Positions 15,798 to 23,241 of a stretch of DNA of 23,241 bases are shown here, piece after piece. The DNA lies in assembly GCA_003445795.1 (NCBI GenBank), contig DMCN01000078.1, positions 1,961-25,201 of the forward strand, written 5' to 3'. The notes beneath the pieces were generated by a model that saw only the letters and a list, made by a program, of their open reading frames with translations, had not been told where the DNA came from and did not search any database. Numbering within the stretch: the stretch's first letter is position 1; each line of letters opens with the position of its first letter. Position numbers and translations under genes: made by a program. This DNA is from Gallionellaceae bacterium (GTDB lineage Bacteria; Pseudomonadota; Gammaproteobacteria; Burkholderiales; Gallionellaceae).

Positions 15798-16952
15798 CTA
15801 CCAGCGCGCGGCGACCAAGGTGGCGTTGTGGAAAAGTGGATATCCGTGAACGGTCGAACCGCCGATCTCGCCGAGCGAAAGCGCGCCGGCGACCTTCGAC
15901 GCCTGCGTCAATCCGGAGAACGCCTCCAGCTCGGTGGTCGCCATCTCGATCCCGAGATGTAGACGGCGCCCGGCGCAATAGAACAGCAGCAGTTCTGCAT
16001 CGCTGACATCGCCGTTCAAGGACTTCAGACCCTCGGTCAGATTGTGCAGGGTCTCGACCATGCGCACGGTCGGCGCCTTGAGCAGGGTCAGCACCGAGTT
16101 GGGCGGCACTTCGCCCACGCAAAACAGCGAACCGTCTTCCGCCAGCATGACGGGGATACGCACCACAACATGATGATTGGCACGCACGATACCAAAGGGG
16201 AAATGCACACCGTACTGGTAGAAGTTCTCCCTGGTGACCTCTTCGCCGTAATGTTCCCGCACCAGATCCTGATAAACCTTGAAGGCGGGCTGCCAATCGA
16301 TCTGCGAGATGCAGTTGCCGTTGGTCGATGTCGCGTAGGAGGTATGCGGATTGGTATGGTAACCGTGTTCCAGGATCGCACCCTTGTGCCGGGTCAGCAG
16401 CAATAGCAGCACGCCGTTGCGGATCACGCGCTCGTTGTCGAACAGGCAGGGCATGGGCTGGAACGTCTCGCTGCCCGCATTGGCTCCGGCGTAGTGGACG
16501 CGGTTCGCCAGATGCAGATAGAGATTGTCGAGCAGCGTGCCGATATTGGGTACCATGGCATCGAACAGCATGAACAGCGTCATGTCGGGGGTGTGGTCGA
16601 TCTGTGCACGGATGTCAGCGGAGACCTTCTCGGCGATCTGCTCGGCTTCCGCAGCACCTGTGGGCAGATCTTCGTAGAGCCTGAAATAGGGCATCTCCCT
16701 GAAGAACAACAACCAGACTCCGCCCGTGCGGAAATGCCCGTCCTGGACCAGGGCCGGGAAGATGCCGCCGACTATCGGCACTTGGCACCCCTTGCATGCG
16801 GCTTGCAGCACGGCGACCTTATCTTTCTCCGCTTCAGGCAACAAGGCGCAGACACCCAGTTTCGGGTACAGCGCCTGCATCTCGGCCAGCTTCTTGTCGA
16901 TCTCTCCCGCCTCTATCCCGGGCAGGTAACACATCATGCTCGCCTTGCTCAT
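15798..16952 (-). CDS. Stand-alone FIST-domain sensory protein
   Basis: This 384-residue protein matches the FIST_N plus FIST_C architecture, a ligand-sensing module found near or fused to signal-transduction domains. N-terminal signs include the conserved PIVGGIFPALV segment near residue 59; the C-terminal half includes FYCAGRRLHLG and a terminal GEIGGSTVHGYPLFHNATLVA, typical FIST_C features. There is no signal peptide or membrane helix, so it is cytoplasmic. I chose the ATG at 16952 because GGGAG sits five bases upstream (16958-16962); the ATG six codons earlier has nothing comparable. A CxxC (Cys53-Cys56) lies just before the conserved glycines. It is 63 bases after ygiD and one base before the GGDEF/EAL gene. 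It may be the input sensor for that enzyme; this is inference. Confidence 0.88.
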   Translation of the reverse strand: MSKASMMCYLPGIEAGEIDKKLAEMQALYPKLGVCALLPEAEKDKVAVLQAACKGCQVPIVGGIFPALVQDGHFRTGGVWLLFFREMPYFRLYEDLPTGAAEAEQIAEKVSADIRAQIDHTPDMTLFMLFDAMVPNIGTLLDNLYLHLANRVHYAGANAGSETFQPMPCLFDNERVIRNGVLLLLLTRHKGAILEHGYHTNPHTSYATSTNGNCISQIDWQPAFKVYQDLVREHYGEEVTRENFYQYGVHFPFGIVRANHHVVVRIPVMLAEDGSLFCVGEVPPNSVLTLLKAPTVRMVETLHNLTEGLKSLNGDVSDAELLLFYCAGRRLHLGIEMATTELEAFSGLTQASKVAGALSLGEIGGSTVHGYPLFHNATLVAARW

Positions 16953-17015
16953 ACCGTCTCCCAACGACATTGATTCAGACCCGTCCCACTTTAAACGGCC
17001 GCAGATTCAAATTCT

Positions 17016-17804
17016 TTAGCTTGTCCCGTTGAACAGCCACGCATCCATCGCGAGCAAACCGAAAGTCATCACCGGATTCAGGTGATGGGCGTCTTCCAAC
17101 TTAGAGGCTGCACCCATCGCCACGAACAAGGGCAACAGATGCTCGTCGGTTGGATGGTTCTGCACGGCATGGGGCGCGTGTGCGCGATAGGCGCAGAGCG
17201 CCTCCAGATCACCCTCCCTGATCCTGGCGGCGACCCAGTCGCGGAATTCCGTCACCCAGACCGGCGCCGGCTCGCCTTGCGGATGCTGGAACACGGCACG
17301 TAGATTGTGCGTGATCGCACCGCTGCCGACGATGAGCACACCCTGCTCGCGCAACGGGCTCAGCGCACGACCGACGGCGACATGCCAGGCAGGATCGCGT
17401 TGCGGCTGCAATGAAAGCTGTGCGACGGGAATGTCCGCCTGCGGGAACATGATGCTCAACGGCACCCAGGCGCCGTGGTCGAGGCCGTGCGTATCGTCTA
17501 GCTGCACGGCGATGCAGGATTGCTGTAACAGTTCGGCAGCGACCTCCGCCATCTGCGGCGCGCCGGGGGCGGGATACTGCAAGCGATACAGTTCTTCCGG
17601 AAAGCCGCTGAAATCGTGGATGGTGTCCGGCTGCACGGCACGGCTGAGAGTCGCAATATGTGATTCCCAATGTGCGGAGATCACCAGGATCGCAGAAGGT
17701 CTGGGCAACTGCGCGCCGAGCTTGCGCCAAGCAGCACCCGTCTCTCCCTCATCAAGCGGCAAAGTCGGTGCGCCATGTGAAAGGAACAGGACCGGCATCA
17801 TCAT
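17016..17804 (-). CDS. ygiD: DODA/YgiD-type class III extradiol ring-cleavage dioxygenase
   Basis: The 262 residues match the YgiD/4,5-DOPA extradiol dioxygenase family. Probable metal ligands are His10 (LSHGAP), His45 (ISAHWES) and His222 (TDEHLLP), with His110 (GLDHGAW) and His166 (ITHNL) in the active site. The family opens catechol rings at a single metal; the physiological substrate of bacterial members is uncertain. The start has three consecutive ATGs (MMMPVLFLSHG) and no clear Shine-Dalgarno, so it could shift by one or two codons. It is divergent from tas with 59 bases between, and the FIST gene lies 63 bases downstream in the same direction, so it may be first in that transcript. 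Confidence 0.9.
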   Translation of the reverse strand: MMMPVLFLSHGAPTLPLDEGETGAAWRKLGAQLPRPSAILVISAHWESHIATLSRAVQPDTIHDFSGFPEELYRLQYPAPGAPQMAEVAAELLQQSCIAVQLDDTHGLDHGAWVPLSIMFPQADIPVAQLSLQPQRDPAWHVAVGRALSPLREQGVLIVGSGAITHNLRAVFQHPQGEPAPVWVTEFRDWVAARIREGDLEALCAYRAHAPHAVQNHPTDEHLLPLFVAMGAASKLEDAHHLNPVMTFGLLAMDAWLFNGTS

Positions 17805-17863
17805 GGGCAGATGCTAGCACGATGACAGGATAAAATACCCCATCTTAATCCCCCGAGGCAATC

Positions 17864-18898
17864 ATGGAATACAGACGATTGGGCAGCAGCGATCTCAAAG
17901 TGTCGGCACTCGCGCTCGGCACCATGACTTTCGGTGAGCAGAACAGCGAATCCGACGCGCATGCACAACTGGACTACGCTATCGCACACGGCATCAACTT
18001 CATCGACACCGCCGAGATGTACCCTGTCGCCCCGCGCGCCGAGACCGTGCACCGCACCGAGAGTCACATCGGCACCTGGCTCGGACGGCAGCAGCGCGAC
18101 AAGCTCATCGTCGCCACCAAGATCGCAGGTCCCGCGCGCGGCTTCAACTGGATACGCGGCACGCCGCGCATCAACCGCGAACATCTCACCGCCGCCATCG
18201 ACGGCAGCCTGCGCCGCCTGCAGACCGATTATGTCGACCTGTACCAGATCCACTGGCCGGACCGCTATGTGCCGATGTTCGGCTCCACCAGCTACGACGT
18301 CACGCAGGAACGCGAAGCTGTGCCCATCGCCGAGCAGTTGCAGGTGCTGGCGGAATTGGTCAAGGCGGGGAAAGTACGCCACATCGGTCTCTCCAACGAG
18401 ACGCCGTGGGGTGTCGCCGAATTCGTGCGCTGCGCCGAACAACTTGGCCTGCCGAAGATCGTCAGCGTGCAGAACGCCTACCACTTGATGAACCGCACTT
18501 TCGAGAGCGGTCTCGCTGAGATCTGCCATCACACCAGTGTGGGCCTGCTCGGGTACAGCCCGCTGGCGTTCGGCTGGCTCAGTGGCAAATACATCACGGA
18601 TCCGCAAGCGCACGGCCGCATCACCCTGTTCCCGAACTTTGGCCAGCGCTATGCAAAGGTCAACGTGCCGCCCGCCGTCAGGGAATACATGCGCATCGCT
18701 CAGGAAGCAGGGCTCTCCCCCGCAACGATGGCACTCGCCTTCGCCAGAACGCGCTGGTTCATGGGTAGCATTCTCCTTGGCGCGACCGCATTGGAACAAC
18801 TGAAGGAGGACATCGACAGCGCCGAAGTGACCTTATCGAAAGAGGTGCTGGAGAAGATAGAAACGGTACACAAGCTGTATCCAAATCCAGCGCCATGA
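17864..18898 (+). CDS. tas: Tas-family NADP(H)-dependent aldo/keto reductase
   Basis: The 344-residue protein closely resembles E. coli Tas, sharing the GTMTFGEQNSE..DAHAQLDYA block, AEMYPV and the ending YPNPAP. The aldo/keto reductase tetrad is complete: Asp48, Tyr53, Lys86 and His130. The family reduces carbonyls with NADPH; the natural substrate is not known. The ATG at 17864 has GAGG five bases upstream. TAAAAT at 17831-17836 could be a -10 but lacks a matching -35. It is divergent from ygiD; no strong terminator is seen after it. Confidence 0.95.
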   Translation: MEYRRLGSSDLKVSALALGTMTFGEQNSESDAHAQLDYAIAHGINFIDTAEMYPVAPRAETVHRTESHIGTWLGRQQRDKLIVATKIAGPARGFNWIRGTPRINREHLTAAIDGSLRRLQTDYVDLYQIHWPDRYVPMFGSTSYDVTQEREAVPIAEQLQVLAELVKAGKVRHIGLSNETPWGVAEFVRCAEQLGLPKIVSVQNAYHLMNRTFESGLAEICHHTSVGLLGYSPLAFGWLSGKYITDPQAHGRITLFPNFGQRYAKVNVPPAVREYMRIAQEAGLSPATMALAFARTRWFMGSILLGATALEQLKEDIDSAEVTLSKEVLEKIETVHKLYPNPAP

Positions 18899-18983
18899 AC
18901 AGGGTCTCTACAGGCGCGAGTCTAAAACGCCGCGCCGGTGCGTTGTAATCTTCATGTAAGAGAACGATTTCATTCGGTTTACC

Positions 18984-19014
18984 TTGCCACCGCCTCCCGA
19001 GCTTGAGATATCAT
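18984..19014 (+). promoter_or_regulatory. Weak possible promoter before the 130-residue gene
   Basis: In the 152-base gap after tas, TTGCCA (18984-18989) is followed after 19 bases by TATCAT (19009-19014). Both hexamers are fair but the spacer is long. The rest of the gap shows only a 6-bp inverted repeat (18913-18918 with 18931-18936) without a T run. Confidence 0.25.
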
Positions 19015-19050
19015 ACGGCCGTTGGGACAAAAAATTTCTGGGAGGAAAGA

Positions 19051-19443
19051 ATGGTAAAGAAGATCGTTGCGGTGTTGCTCATCGTCATTGCCGGGGGCAC
19101 TTGGGGTTATCTCGATTACATGAACAAGCAGGAGATCAAGGCAGCCGAAGAGTTGCGGCAGGCGATGGTCGAGGCGCGTGCACAGGCAGCCGCAAGAGAA
19201 AAAGCCGCAGCCGAAGCGAAGGCGAAATTCGAAGCGATGATTCTGGCCGATATGACCGTTTGCAAAGAGACGGCCGAGAAAACCAAAACGGATTTTCTGG
19301 AAGCGAACAAGAAACCGGTAAAACGCAAACCCGGTCAATTCACGGTTCCACCGGCAGTCCAGGCAGAAGCCGACCAGACATTGGAAACCGCCAACGCAGC
19401 CTGCCAGGCGACTTACGACACGCGACTGGCCAGCGGTTCGTAA
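19051..19443 (+). CDS. Small membrane-anchored helical protein, unknown function
   Basis: I do not recognise this 130-residue protein. The ATG at 19051 is preceded by GGGAGGAAAGA, an excellent ribosome site, so I prefer it over an in-frame ATG 16 codons upstream. It starts MVKKIVAVLLIVIAGGTWGYL, one hydrophobic segment (about 4-21) acting as an uncleaved anchor or signal. Next comes an Ala/Glu/Lys-rich predicted coiled coil (about 28-70), then a tail with two cysteines (about 72 and 120) that could form a periplasmic disulfide. The stop lies 7 bases from the stop of the convergent 81-residue membrane protein. Confidence 0.8.
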   Translation: MVKKIVAVLLIVIAGGTWGYLDYMNKQEIKAAEELRQAMVEARAQAAAREKAAAEAKAKFEAMILADMTVCKETAEKTKTDFLEANKKPVKRKPGQFTVPPAVQAEADQTLETANAACQATYDTRLASGS

Positions 19444-19450
19444 AACAGAT

Positions 19451-19696
19451 TCATTTGCGTTCTTCGTCTTCGGGTAGCAGACAGGCCGGTTCTTTGCATC
19501 CAAAGACGGAGAAGTAGCGCCACCATATCACCAGCAGGACCGGGAACAGCACCAGCCAGACCCAGTTGCCGTCTTCCGCCAGCGACAGTTCACCGCGCCA
19601 CCACCCTGCCGTCACCTTGAGGCAAACGACCAGCAATCCCAGCAACACGACCAACGACAGCGGCCGCAGCCATGCTTGTCGCAACTCCCGGTTCAT
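19451..19696 (-). CDS. Small two-helix membrane protein downstream of zapE
   Basis: This 81-residue protein has two hydrophobic segments, about residues 13-30 (LSLVVLLGLLVVCLKVTAGW) and 44-60 (VWLVLFPVLLVIWW), joined by a short acidic loop, and a charged C-terminal tail with two cysteines (KEPACLLPEDEERK). I know no family for it. Its ATG overlaps the TGA stop of zapE (ATGA, 19693-19696), which supports it as a real, translationally coupled gene and hints at a functional link with ZapE. Confidence 0.75.
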   Translation of the reverse strand: MNRELRQAWLRPLSLVVLLGLLVVCLKVTAGWWRGELSLAEDGNWVWLVLFPVLLVIWWRYFSVFGCKEPACLLPEDEERK

Positions 19697-20838
19697 CGCG
19701 CAACTTCCACCGCGGTCAACGACACGCCACGGCTTTGATGCGGCAACTCCAGATAACGACGCGTCTGCATCTCGGTCAGGCGACTAGCGATGCGCTGGGC
19801 CTCGCTGCCATGTTCCCCATCTCCGTATAGCTGCGGTAGTCCGACTTCGAAAGAAGCTACCAGCTTGACGTGATTGTCATAGAGCACGTCGATCAGCCAG
19901 GTGAAACGCCTTGCCGCCGCACCGTTGTCGGCGGACATCTGCGGGATGTTCGAAAGGAATACGGTCGGATAACGGTGGGCTATCTCCAGATAATCGGACT
20001 GGTCATGGTTGCCGCAGCACAGCTCCTTGAAATCGAACCAGACGACCTCGCGCGAATGTTGTTTGACCGGGATGCTGATGTTGCGCACCGGAATGAAGTC
20101 AGTCTCGGCGTGCATGCCGGCGGTGAGCCGCTGGTACAGCGACTGCATATGGCTGTCGGTTCCGGCTTCGTCGGCACGCATGAACAGGGGATCGCGCACC
20201 ATCTGCAGCATGCGGTAATCGGTGTCGCTGTCGAGGTGAACCACTTTGAGTTCGCGCTTGAGCAAGGCGATGGCCGGCAGAAAGTTCTGTCGCTGCAAAC
20301 CGTTGGGATACAGGCCCTCGGGCGGATAGTTGGAAGTGGTGAGCAACACCACACCGCGTTCGAGCAAAGCGCCCAGCAGGCGTCCGAGTATCATCGCGTC
20401 GGCGATATCGTCGACATGGAACTCGTCCAGGCACAGCAGACGCGTGGAACTCTCGATCTTTTCAGCCAGCGCCATCAGGGGGTCGTCCTCGCAGGCGAGT
20501 CGTTTCATCTCATGATGCACTTCGGCCATGAAGTTGTGGAAATGGATGCGGCGTTTGCGCCGGTACGGCAGGCAATGATAGAAGCCGTCCATCAGGAAAG
20601 TCTTGCCGCGCCCGACCCCGCCCCAGATGTACAACCCCTTCGGCACGTCCGGACTCAGCAGGCTGCGCCCGAGGAACTGGTTGCGTTTGACCTTGAATTC
20701 CATCAATTGCTGCCACAGTGCTTCCAGCTCGTCGATCGCCGCAAGCTGCCTCGCGTCGCAGACGAAACCCGCCCTGTCGCATGCTGCCCGGTACCAGGCT
20801 TTCGGACTGATCTGTTCGTCCTGTGCAGCCTGTTGCAT
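19693..20838 (-). CDS. zapE: Cell division protein ZapE (AFG1-like ATPase)
   Basis: ZapE is an ATPase that in E. coli associates with the Z-ring and affects FtsZ bundling; it belongs to the AFG1/LACE1 family. The sequence shows Walker A GGVGRGKT (73-80), Walker B LLCLDEF (Asp138, Glu139) followed by HVDDIADAM, then TTSNYPPEGLYPNGLQR and FTWLIDVLYDNHVKL, all family hallmarks. Length (381) is normal. I chose the ATG at 20838, which shares one base with the TGA of the upstream VOC gene; the GTG at 20841 is an alternative one codon earlier. The following membrane protein gene overlaps its stop by four bases. Confidence 0.95.
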   Translation of the reverse strand: MQQAAQDEQISPKAWYRAACDRAGFVCDARQLAAIDELEALWQQLMEFKVKRNQFLGRSLLSPDVPKGLYIWGGVGRGKTFLMDGFYHCLPYRRKRRIHFHNFMAEVHHEMKRLACEDDPLMALAEKIESSTRLLCLDEFHVDDIADAMILGRLLGALLERGVVLLTTSNYPPEGLYPNGLQRQNFLPAIALLKRELKVVHLDSDTDYRMLQMVRDPLFMRADEAGTDSHMQSLYQRLTAGMHAETDFIPVRNISIPVKQHSREVVWFDFKELCCGNHDQSDYLEIAHRYPTVFLSNIPQMSADNGAAARRFTWLIDVLYDNHVKLVASFEVGLPQLYGDGEHGSEAQRIASRLTEMQTRRYLELPHQSRGVSLTAVEVAR

Positions 20839-21212
20839 CACTCCGCGACCTCGATGAATTCCAGCGCATTACCGTCCGGGTCGCGGCAGAACAAGGCATT
20901 CCTGCCGGACTGACTTTGCGTATAGGCGATACCCACTTCATCCAGCCGCCTCCGTAGTTGCGCCAAGTCGTTCACGCCCAGTGCCACATGGCGGTCGCGC
21001 CCGCCGTGCGCGGGACGATGCACACCCGCTGCCGGATCGGGCAACAGCATCAGATGGATCTGCTGATTCAGTGCGATGTCGTACCACACGCCGTCGAAGC
21101 TCATCTGCGGGCGGTTCTCCGCCAGCCGCAGACCGAGCACGCCCTCGTAGAAGGCGCGCGACCTGGGCAGATCGCTGCTGAGGAAGGTGGCGTGATGGAT
21201 GCCTGAGATCAT
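20838..21212 (-). CDS. VOC superfamily (glyoxalase-like) metalloprotein
   Basis: This 124-residue single-domain protein shows the paired beta-alpha-beta pattern of the vicinal oxygen chelate fold. It starts with ISGIHHATFLSSDLPRSRAFYEGVLGL and ends with the usual CRDPDGNALEFIE. Probable metal ligands are His7, His53, His75 (RHVALGV) and Glu118. Family members include glyoxalases, dioxygenases and antibiotic-resistance proteins; the reaction here cannot be told. The ATG at 21212 shares one base with the purT TGA (TGATG); a GTG one codon earlier is also possible. Its own stop overlaps the start of zapE, so it is translationally linked on both sides. Confidence 0.88.
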   Translation of the reverse strand: MISGIHHATFLSSDLPRSRAFYEGVLGLRLAENRPQMSFDGVWYDIALNQQIHLMLLPDPAAGVHRPAHGGRDRHVALGVNDLAQLRRRLDEVGIAYTQSQSGRNALFCRDPDGNALEFIEVAE

Positions 21213-22417
21213 CACACTTTAACCGGAACGACTTTGCCCGCCGCCAGCTTGGCGCGCGCGCGCGCCTCGTCGGTATCCTTGCCGTTCGCCAGTGCCACAC
21301 CCATGCGGCGGCGTTTGAATGATTCGGGCTTGCCAAACAGGCGGATGTCCGCTTCCGGCACGCGCAAGGCCTCGTCCACACCTTTGAAGGAGATGCCTTT
21401 CTCTTCCATGCCGCCGTAGATCACCGCGGACGCGCCGGCGGCGCGCAGCGAGGCATCCACCGGCAGGCCGAGGATGGCGCGCGCATGCAACTCGAACTCG
21501 TTGAAGCGCTGGGTGCACATGGTCACCATGCCGGTATCGTGCGGACGCGGGCTGACTTCGGAGAACCACACCATGTCACCCTTCACGAACAACTCAACAC
21601 CAAAGAGGCCCAGACCGCCCAGATCGTCGGTGACTTTCTTGGCGATCTCGCGCGAACGCTGCAAGGCTTGCTCCGTCATCGCCATCGGCTGCCAGCTCTC
21701 GACATAGTCGCCGTGTACCTGCACGTGACCGATGGGCTCACAGAAATGGGTTTCGGTTTGGCCGTTGGCGCCGATCGCGCGCACGGTGAGCTGGGTGATC
21801 TCGTAGTCGAAGTCGATGAAGCCTTCCACGATCACACGGCCTTGATTCACTCGCGAACCGCTGGCGGCATAGTCCCATGCCTTCTTCACGTCAGCCGGGT
21901 CGTCCAGTTTCGACTGCCCTTTGCCGGAAGAAGACATCACCGGCTTGACGATGCAGGGATAGCCAATCCCGCCGTCGATGGCGGCCTGCAACTCTTTCAG
22001 GCTGTCGGCGAACTTGTACGGCGAGGTCGGCAAACCCAGCGTCTCGGCAGCCAGGCGGCGGATGCCTTCGCGGTTCATGGTGAGTTGGGCCGCGCGCGCG
22101 GTCGGGATGACGCGCTGCCCCTCCTTCTCCAGTTGCACCAGCATGTCGGTGGCGATGGCTTCGATCTCCGGCACCACCAGATCGGGCTTTTCCTTTTCGA
22201 TCAAAGCTCGCAATGCCGCACCGTCCGCCATATTGATGACATGAGCGCGGTGCGCCACCTGATGCCCCGGCGCATTCTCGTAGCGGTCCACCGCGATGAC
22301 TTCCACGCCCAGACGTTGCAGCGCGATGATGACTTCCTTGCCGAGTTCGCCGCTGCCGAGCAGCATGACTTTGGTGGCGGAGGGACTGAGCGGAGTGCCG
22401 AGGGTGAGCGGTTTCAT
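21212..22417 (-). CDS. purT: Formate-dependent phosphoribosylglycinamide formyltransferase 2
   Basis: PurT makes formyl-GAR from GAR, formate and ATP, the folate-independent version of the third purine step. The 401 residues match the ATP-grasp family: N-terminal VMLLGSGELGKEV (17-29) and VPEIEAIATDML (82-93), ATP-binding PVMSSSGKGQS (159-169), VEGFIDFDYEIT (197-208) and WFSEVSPRPHDTGMVT (284-299). The ATG at 22417 gives the normal N-terminus, though no clear Shine-Dalgarno is present. A TATAAT lies about 33 bases upstream. It heads the purT - VOC - zapE - membrane protein series and is divergent from fbaB. Confidence 0.97.
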   Translation of the reverse strand: MKPLTLGTPLSPSATKVMLLGSGELGKEVIIALQRLGVEVIAVDRYENAPGHQVAHRAHVINMADGAALRALIEKEKPDLVVPEIEAIATDMLVQLEKEGQRVIPTARAAQLTMNREGIRRLAAETLGLPTSPYKFADSLKELQAAIDGGIGYPCIVKPVMSSSGKGQSKLDDPADVKKAWDYAASGSRVNQGRVIVEGFIDFDYEITQLTVRAIGANGQTETHFCEPIGHVQVHGDYVESWQPMAMTEQALQRSREIAKKVTDDLGGLGLFGVELFVKGDMVWFSEVSPRPHDTGMVTMCTQRFNEFELHARAILGLPVDASLRAAGASAVIYGGMEEKGISFKGVDEALRVPEADIRLFGKPESFKRRRMGVALANGKDTDEARARAKLAAGKVVPVKV

Positions 22418-22449
22418 GGGATATTCGATGAAAATGTTGAGATGCCAAA

Positions 22450-22455
22450 ATTATA
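22450..22455 (-). promoter_or_regulatory. Probable -10 element of purT promoter
   Basis: On the minus strand a perfect TATAAT lies in the 92-base gap between the divergent purT and fbaB, giving a leader of about 25 bases. The -35 region at 16-18 bases is poor (CACGGT), so the promoter may need an activator. I see no clear promoter for fbaB in this gap. Confidence 0.5.
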
Positions 22456-22509
22456 CACAGGGGAGTAACATAACCGTGCCATTCTGAAACTTTAACCGGG
22501 AGCGAAACC

Positions 22510-23241
22510 ATGACGAACATCGTGCAATTGTTGGGCGAAGAAGCTGATCATCTGTTGAAGCCCCGTTGCGCGGGTATCCCCAGGGAATCCATCCACCTGC
22601 CGGTTCCGGACTATGTGGATCGCGTGGTCGCCATGAAAGACCGCCGCACCGGCGTGCTGCGCAGTATGCAATCCCTTTACGGTCACGGGCGGCTGGCCAA
22701 TACCGGCTACCTCTCCATCCTGCCGGTGGATCAGGGCGTGGAGCACTCGGGCGGCGCGTCTTTCGCACCCAATCCGATCTATTTCGACCCCGAGAACATC
22801 GTCAAACTCGCGATGGAAGGCGGCTGCAACGCGGTGGCTTCCACGCTGGGCGTGCTGTCCTCCGTCGCGCGCCGTTATGCACACAAGATCCCGTTCATCG
22901 TGAAGATCAACCACAACGAGATCCTGACCTATCCCAACATCTACAACCAGACGCTGTTCGCCAGCGTGGAACAGGCTTTCAACATGGGCGCGGTGGCCGT
23001 GGGCGCGACGGTGTTCTACGGTTCCGAACATTCGCGCCGCCAGATCCAGGAGATCTCCGAAGCGTTCGAGCGCGCGCACGAACTGGGCATGGCGACCGTG
23101 TTGTGGGCTTACCTGCGCAATTCCGGTTTCAAGGTGGGTGACAAGGACTACCACGTCGCTGCCGACCTGACCGGTCAGGCCAACCATCTCGCCGCCACCA
23201 TCAATGCCGACATTGTTAAGCAGAAGATGGCCGAGAACAAC
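22510..23241 (+). CDS. fbaB: Class I fructose-bisphosphate aldolase, DhnA/FbaB type (3' end outside window)
   Basis: This gene runs off the right edge after 244 codons; E. coli FbaB is about 350 residues. The enzyme cleaves and forms fructose-1,6-bisphosphate through a Schiff base, in glycolysis, gluconeogenesis or the Calvin cycle. Family marks include YLSILPVDQGVEHS (68-81), FIVKINHNEIL near 130, FYGSEHSRRQI near 169 and ADIVKQKMAENN at the end. Lys237 in DIVK is the probable Schiff-base lysine, and the numbering agrees with my memory of the E. coli enzyme. GGGAG lies seven bases before the ATG at 22510. The dehydratase/aldolase-like alternatives of the DhnA family fit less well. Confidence 0.95.
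   Translation, partial: MTNIVQLLGEEADHLLKPRCAGIPRESIHLPVPDYVDRVVAMKDRRTGVLRSMQSLYGHGRLANTGYLSILPVDQGVEHSGGASFAPNPIYFDPENIVKLAMEGGCNAVASTLGVLSSVARRYAHKIPFIVKINHNEILTYPNIYNQTLFASVEQAFNMGAVAVGATVFYGSEHSRRQIQEISEAFERAHELGMATVLWAYLRNSGFKVGDKDYHVAADLTGQANHLAATINADIVKQKMAENN

Noticed and set aside
14753..16006. 417-codon plus-strand open frame over the GGDEF/EAL and FIST genes
   Set aside because: It crosses two real genes in antisense, is rich in His/Gln/Arg without domains, and has no ribosome site of note.
16953..16970. Six-codon upstream extension of the FIST protein to the ATG at 16970
   Set aside because: The GGGAG ribosome site is placed for the internal ATG at 16952 and would lie inside the longer version.
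17831..17836. TAAAAT as the tas -10 element
   Set aside because: No acceptable -35 at 16-18 bases; A/T-rich hexamer alone is too weak.
17801..18799. 332-codon minus-strand open frame opposite tas
   Set aside because: Antisense to a clear Tas homologue with intact active site; sequence shows no recognisable motif and is a codon-bias shadow.
18913..18936. Inverted repeat GGCGCG/CGCGCC after tas as a terminator
   Set aside because: The loop is 12 bases and no T run follows, so an intrinsic terminator is not supported.

Overview
The window is a dense, chromosomal, high-GC stretch from a Gram-negative proteobacterium, with no RNA genes, mobile elements or CRISPR. Gene content (Tas-type aldo/keto reductase, ZapE, PurT, type I QueF, DhnA-type class I aldolase, a roughly 1,176-residue SMC, many GGDEF/EAL proteins) suits a betaproteobacterium, perhaps Nitrosomonadales/Gallionellaceae. 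That placement is inference from protein flavour, not a search result. No gene-free stretch reaches 300 bases; the longest is about 150 (18899-19050).

Layout. 1-6129 (minus strand): an unrecognised 221-residue protein, then guaB, guaA and a MASE1-PAS-PAS-GGDEF diguanylate cyclase that runs off the left edge. GuaB and GuaA make GMP, which leads to GTP, the substrate of the cyclase encoded 43 bases after guaA. The guaB-guaA gap is unusual: it carries tandem 7-mers, a hairpin, a G-quadruplex-type purine run and complementary arms. 6130-10589: a small secreted DUF4124 protein converges on smc, sharing a CTAG stop overlap; smc starts with TTG and diverges from queF.

10598-17804 (minus strand) is the most distinctive block. 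After a ygiD-like dioxygenase come a stand-alone FIST-domain protein, a GAF-like/PAS/GGDEF/EAL protein (1 base later), a two-HD-domain HD-GYP protein (64 bases later) and a membrane Cache-type/HAMP/GGDEF cyclase (4-base overlap). This reads as one signalling operon holding a soluble sensor, a c-di-GMP synthase/phosphodiesterase, an HD-GYP phosphodiesterase and a membrane cyclase. With the first gene, the window has four c-di-GMP turnover proteins.

17864-23241: tas diverges from ygiD; a 130-residue anchored helical protein follows. Converging on it from the right is a tightly packed set, purT - VOC/glyoxalase-like - zapE - 81-residue two-helix membrane protein, joined by 1- to 4-base start/stop overlaps. 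Divergent from purT, the class I fructose-bisphosphate aldolase fbaB runs off the right edge just after its probable Schiff-base lysine.
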